Shown here: positions 61,512 through 64,000 of the stretch, piece after piece
Layout of the letters: each line of letters starts with the position of its first letter
Position numbering within the stretch: position 1 is the stretch's first letter
From: Verrucomicrobiota bacterium
GTDB lineage: Bacteria > Verrucomicrobiota > Verrucomicrobiia > Palsa-1439
DNA length: 64,000 nt
Assembly (NCBI GenBank): GCA_003152315.1
Contig: PLZV01000013.1
Span: forward strand, 1-64,000
Direction: 5' to 3'
Made by a program: the position numbers and the translations under genes
Notes under the pieces: generated by a model
What the model was told of the DNA's origin: nothing
The model's input: only the letters and a program-made list of their open reading frames with translations
Database searches by the model: none

Positions 61512-62570
61512 CTAAATTCCGATTATGTTCAAGACCTCATCCGCATTTGCGCCACAGGTGGTCGGCGAGGAGGCGTTGGCCATCGCGGTGTCGGGGTCCT
61601 TCAATCCGTGTCCTGTCAGGGTGATTGCCACAACCGCGCCGCGCGGGAAAAGTCCCTTTGCCATGTGTTTGCGCAGGCCGGCGAGGCCGGCGGCGGAGGC
61701 AGGCTCGACGAACACACCTTCCTTCGCGGCGAGAAGTTTGTAGGCGTCGATGATCTCGGCGTCGCTCACCATGTCGATCAGACCGCCCGATTCGTCGCGA
61801 GCGGTTTCGGCGAGCTTCCAACTGGCGGGATTACCGATGCGAATGGCCGTGGCAATGGTCTCGGGCTTCTCGACCGGGTGCCCGCGAACGATGGGTGCGG
61901 CGCCCTCCGCTTGAAAGCCGATCAGTTTAGGGGCGGAAGAAATTATCTTGTGCGCCCGATACTCTTGATAGCCCTTCCAGTACGCCGTGATGTTGCCGGC
62001 GTTGCCGACGGGTAATAGATGGAAGTCCGGTGCGCGACCGAGCGCATCGCAGATCTCGAAGGCGGCGGTCTTTTGGCCTTCGATGCGGTCGGGGTTGATC
62101 GAGTTGACGATCTGGATATTGGAGCGTTCACCGATCTCGCGGACGATGCGCAGGGCGTCATCGAAATTCCCGCGCAACGCGATCACGGTCGCGCCTTCCA
62201 TCATCGCCTGGGTCAGCTTGCCCATGGCGATGGCGCCCTTGGGGAGAAGCACCACGCATTTGATACCCGCGCGCGCGGCGTAGGCCGCGGCCGAGGCGGA
62301 AGTGTTGCCGGTGCTCGCGCAGATCACGGCCTTCGCGCCGCGTTCCACGGCGAGCGAAACCGCCACCGTCATGCCGCGGTCCTTGAACGATGCGGTCGGA
62401 TTCAAGCCCTCGTACTTGAGCCAAATTTCCAACCCGCCGCCGATGATCTTCTCCAGATTATAGGCGTGGATGAGGGGCGTGTTGCCTTCGCACAGGGACA
62501 CGACGGGCGTCTTGTCCGTAACGGGCAAGTACTTGCGATATTGTTCGATGACTCCACGCCAGGCGCTCAT
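61512..62570 (-). CDS. thrC: Threonine synthase
   Basis: 352 residues, the short class. Converts O-phosphohomoserine to threonine with PLP. The cofactor lysine is K63 in NPTASFKDRGM; STGNTSASAAAYAARAG is the phosphate-binding loop, LPVGNAGNITAYWKGYQEY a second conserved segment. It starts 2 bases before the stop of the preceding secreted-protein gene, so translation is coupled. Together with lysC and hom it gives a nearly complete threonine branch; homoserine kinase is not in the window. Confidence 0.95.
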   Translation of the reverse strand: MSAWRGVIEQYRKYLPVTDKTPVVSLCEGNTPLIHAYNLEKIIGGGLEIWLKYEGLNPTASFKDRGMTVAVSLAVERGAKAVICASTGNTSASAAAYAARAGIKCVVLLPKGAIAMGKLTQAMMEGATVIALRGNFDDALRIVREIGERSNIQIVNSINPDRIEGQKTAAFEICDALGRAPDFHLLPVGNAGNITAYWKGYQEYRAHKIISSAPKLIGFQAEGAAPIVRGHPVEKPETIATAIRIGNPASWKLAETARDESGGLIDMVSDAEIIDAYKLLAAKEGVFVEPASAAGLAGLRKHMAKGLFPRGAVVAITLTGHGLKDPDTAMANASSPTTCGANADEVLNIIGI

Positions 62571-62572
62571 GT

Positions 62573-63238
62573 TTAGTCCCTATAGGCTGTCGGTCCAAAG
62601 TCGATGGAGGCATTCACTGTGCCACCGGTGGTGACCTGAATTTGATTGAAGCGAATCTTACCGTTGCGGTCGCGCGCCGCAAGGCCATTCGCGCGCGCGC
62701 TTTTCGCGACCAGCAGATACGGGCCGGTGGCCACGTTGATGAAAGAGAATCTGCCGTCCTCATCCGCGATCGCATGCGGAAACAGGAACGTTTCGGTCAA
62801 CTTCGCGTCCCAACCGGTTTGGTTTTTCGGGATGGGTTCCGCGATGGTTCCGCCGGCTGCGCGGGCGAGATCGCGCACTTGCGAATCGGTCAACAACCAC
62901 GCCTGCGCGCCGGAGTCAGGTTTCCGCGGTTCCCAGACATTGTTGTACCAGGTGAGTCGGCCTTTAACCGTGGGGGCAATGGGTGTTGCCGCTGCCATCA
63001 CGGGAGCGGGCGGCTCGGACCGTTCGACATGCACTTCGCCGCGTTCAATCCTTACGTCCGCGCCGAGCGCTTTCCCGATGGCGTCGATGGGAACATAAAC
63101 AGTCCCATTGGACTCGATGACGTTGACGGGAATCGTCTGGCCGTTCACGAGGACCCGGATGGCAGACTCGTCCGCGCGCGCCAGCGAGGCGCTGGCCAGT
63201 AGCGCACTGAGGACAATTATTGTTGAGTGCCTGGACAT
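62573..63238 (-). CDS. Secreted protein with a copper amine oxidase N-terminal-like domain
   Basis: 221 residues. Signal peptide IIVLSALLASASLARA ends near residue 22. Residues ~27-72 (IRVLVNGQTIPVNVIESN; VYVPIDAIGKALGADVRI) match the copper amine oxidase N1 domain found in many cell-wall proteins. The C-terminal half (IADEDGRFSFINVATGPYLL) has the carboxypeptidase-regulatory-like beta-sandwich pattern. Its location between hom and thrC, 2 bases from thrC, is unexpected for an exported protein. Role unknown. Confidence 0.8.
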   Translation of the reverse strand: MSRHSTIIVLSALLASASLARADESAIRVLVNGQTIPVNVIESNGTVYVPIDAIGKALGADVRIERGEVHVERSEPPAPVMAAATPIAPTVKGRLTWYNNVWEPRKPDSGAQAWLLTDSQVRDLARAAGGTIAEPIPKNQTGWDAKLTETFLFPHAIADEDGRFSFINVATGPYLLVAKSARANGLAARDRNGKIRFNQIQVTTGGTVNASIDFGPTAYRD

Positions 63239-63262
63239 TGAAACATCCGGTTCGTTACGCTT

Positions 63263-64000
63263 TCACTTCGTGGTCGCGTCGAAGTTCTCGACGCGAATGA
63301 CGACGGTCTTGTACTTGACGACACTGAGCCCGTCAATTTTGGCCACCGCTTCCCGAACGGCGCGGTCCTTCGCGGTGTGCAACATCATGATCAAGGGGAC
63401 CGTGCCGCTACTGGCTTCCGTGTGTCCGGCTTTCGGCTCGGGAGCTTCGCGTTGGAGGACGGAAGCGATGCTGATATCGGCGTCACCGAGAATTTGTGAA
63501 ACCTTGGCGATCACGCCCGACCGATCCTCGACGGTCAATCGCAGGTAATACCGCGATTCGACATCATCGATGGTGCGCACGCGCGCGTGGAGGCGATGCG
63601 CCACAAATGCGGGCACGCGTTGCTTGCTGCCAAATTTCAAATTCAATGCGGCGTCGGCCAAATCCGAGATGACGGCGCTTGCCGTCGCGTCCGCACCCGC
63701 GCCGCGCCCGTAGAACATGGTGTCGCCGACCACGTCGCCGTTGACGACGACACCATTGAAGACACCATTGACGCTGGAAAGGACGTGGCTGTGCGGAATG
63801 AGCGTTGGATGCACGCGCACCTCGACGGCGGGCGAGTTGCCGTCCCCGTCGCTTTTGACGACCGCCAGTAGTTTGATCGTGTAACCGAGTTCGCGGGCAA
63901 TCTGGATGTCGAGGCGCGAGACCTGGCGGATGCCTTCGACGTAGGTGTTCTCGAAGCCGGTCCAAAATCCGTGCGCGAGGGAGGCGAGGATCGTCGCCTT
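63263..64000 (-). CDS. hom: Homoserine dehydrogenase, 5' end outside the window
   Basis: About 245 C-terminal residues are visible; the open frame reaches the right edge, so the ATG at 63820 is internal. Reduces aspartate semialdehyde to homoserine. The substrate domain segments LASLAHGFWTGFENTYVEGI and YGRGAGADATASAVISDL fit this enzyme, as does the C-terminal ACT domain (YYLRLTVEDRSGVIAKVSQI; VLQREAPEP). Sits upstream of the secreted protein, thrC and lysC on the same strand. Confidence 0.92.
   Translation of the reverse strand, partial: KATILASLAHGFWTGFENTYVEGIRQVSRLDIQIARELGYTIKLLAVVKSDGDGNSPAVEVRVHPTLIPHSHVLSSVNGVFNGVVVNGDVVGDTMFYGRGAGADATASAVISDLADAALNLKFGSKQRVPAFVAHRLHARVRTIDDVESRYYLRLTVEDRSGVIAKVSQILGDADISIASVLQREAPEPKAGHTEASSGTVPLIMMLHTAKDRAVREAVAKIDGLSVVKYKTVVIRVENFDATTK

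Noticed and set aside
1-64000. CRISPR arrays, tRNA or rRNA genes, phage or transposase modules
   Set aside because: Scanned by eye on both strands; none seen. A weak tRNA could be missed without a covariance search.

Overview
The window reads as chromosomal DNA of a GC-rich, Gram-negative bacterium, most likely a member of the Verrucomicrobiota (Pedosphaera/Limisphaera-like). The evidence is a complete outer-membrane signature (lpxI, lpxB, a heptose-phosphate adenylyltransferase, lnt, several lipoproteins), an H-X9-DG prepilin-like protein, a 30-residue AURKAIP1/COX24-type ribosomal peptide, and secreted proteins ending in thrombospondin-type-3 calcium repeats plus a module finishing YYRVRLVP. 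The taxonomy is inferred from gene content only. No rRNA, tRNA, CRISPR array or recognisable transposase was seen.

Layout. 1-9.6 kb: a truncated NADP isocitrate dehydrogenase, a broken secreted beta-helix gene, an SMP-30 lactonase, a membrane protein, a YchF-like protein with degenerate GTPase motifs, a PLP aminotransferase, a double-domain nucleoside diphosphate kinase and a DUF5679 mini-protein. 9.7-16.4 kb: a LysM lipoprotein, an ABC-2 exporter with an associated membrane-anchored protein, two coiled-coil/membrane proteins, an O6-alkylguanine methyltransferase and the prepilin-like protein. 16.5-26.4 kb: a forward block pgi-pyrE-secA, then lnt-plsY-gpsA followed by an ECF sigma factor and its zinc-finger anti-sigma factor. 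This couples protein export, lipoprotein acylation and phospholipid synthesis to an envelope-type regulator. 26.4-31.2 kb (reverse): a TPR protein, the bS22-like peptide, hisG-purN, two small lipoproteins and a RfaE2-type enzyme. 31.3-36.6 kb (forward): a GT2 glycosyltransferase, a TIM-barrel protein, then tightly overlapping lpxI, a Gfo/Idh/MocA oxidoreductase and lpxB, forming a lipid A cluster.

36.6-41.7 kb: a prenyl synthase, then a reverse run of small unrelated genes (membrane proteins, Nudix, GNAT, methyltransferase) with short tracts resembling integron attC half-sites, followed by a gene-free stretch with a dispersed inverted-repeat element. 41.7-52.2 kb: two zinc-ribbon proteins, a secreted protein, valS, a YfhO-like membrane protein, GNAT and MOSC proteins and citramalate synthase. 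A second copy of the dispersed repeat lies at 52.24 kb. 52.6-60.3 kb: two large exported TSP3 proteins flank a Tat-exported glycosidase-like lipoprotein. 60.3-64 kb: lysC, thrC, a secreted copper-amine-oxidase-N-like protein and a truncated hom form the aspartate/threonine pathway block, with isoleucine precursors also suppliable by cimA.

Most of the window is ordinary housekeeping. The items most worth follow-up are the shared C-terminal module of the two large exported proteins, the two-copy dispersed repeat, the palindrome that supplies both stop codons at 3.7 kb, the degenerate YchF paralogue, the half-inactive tandem NDK, the lpxI-oxidoreductase-lpxB trio and the small-gene island at 37.6-41 kb.
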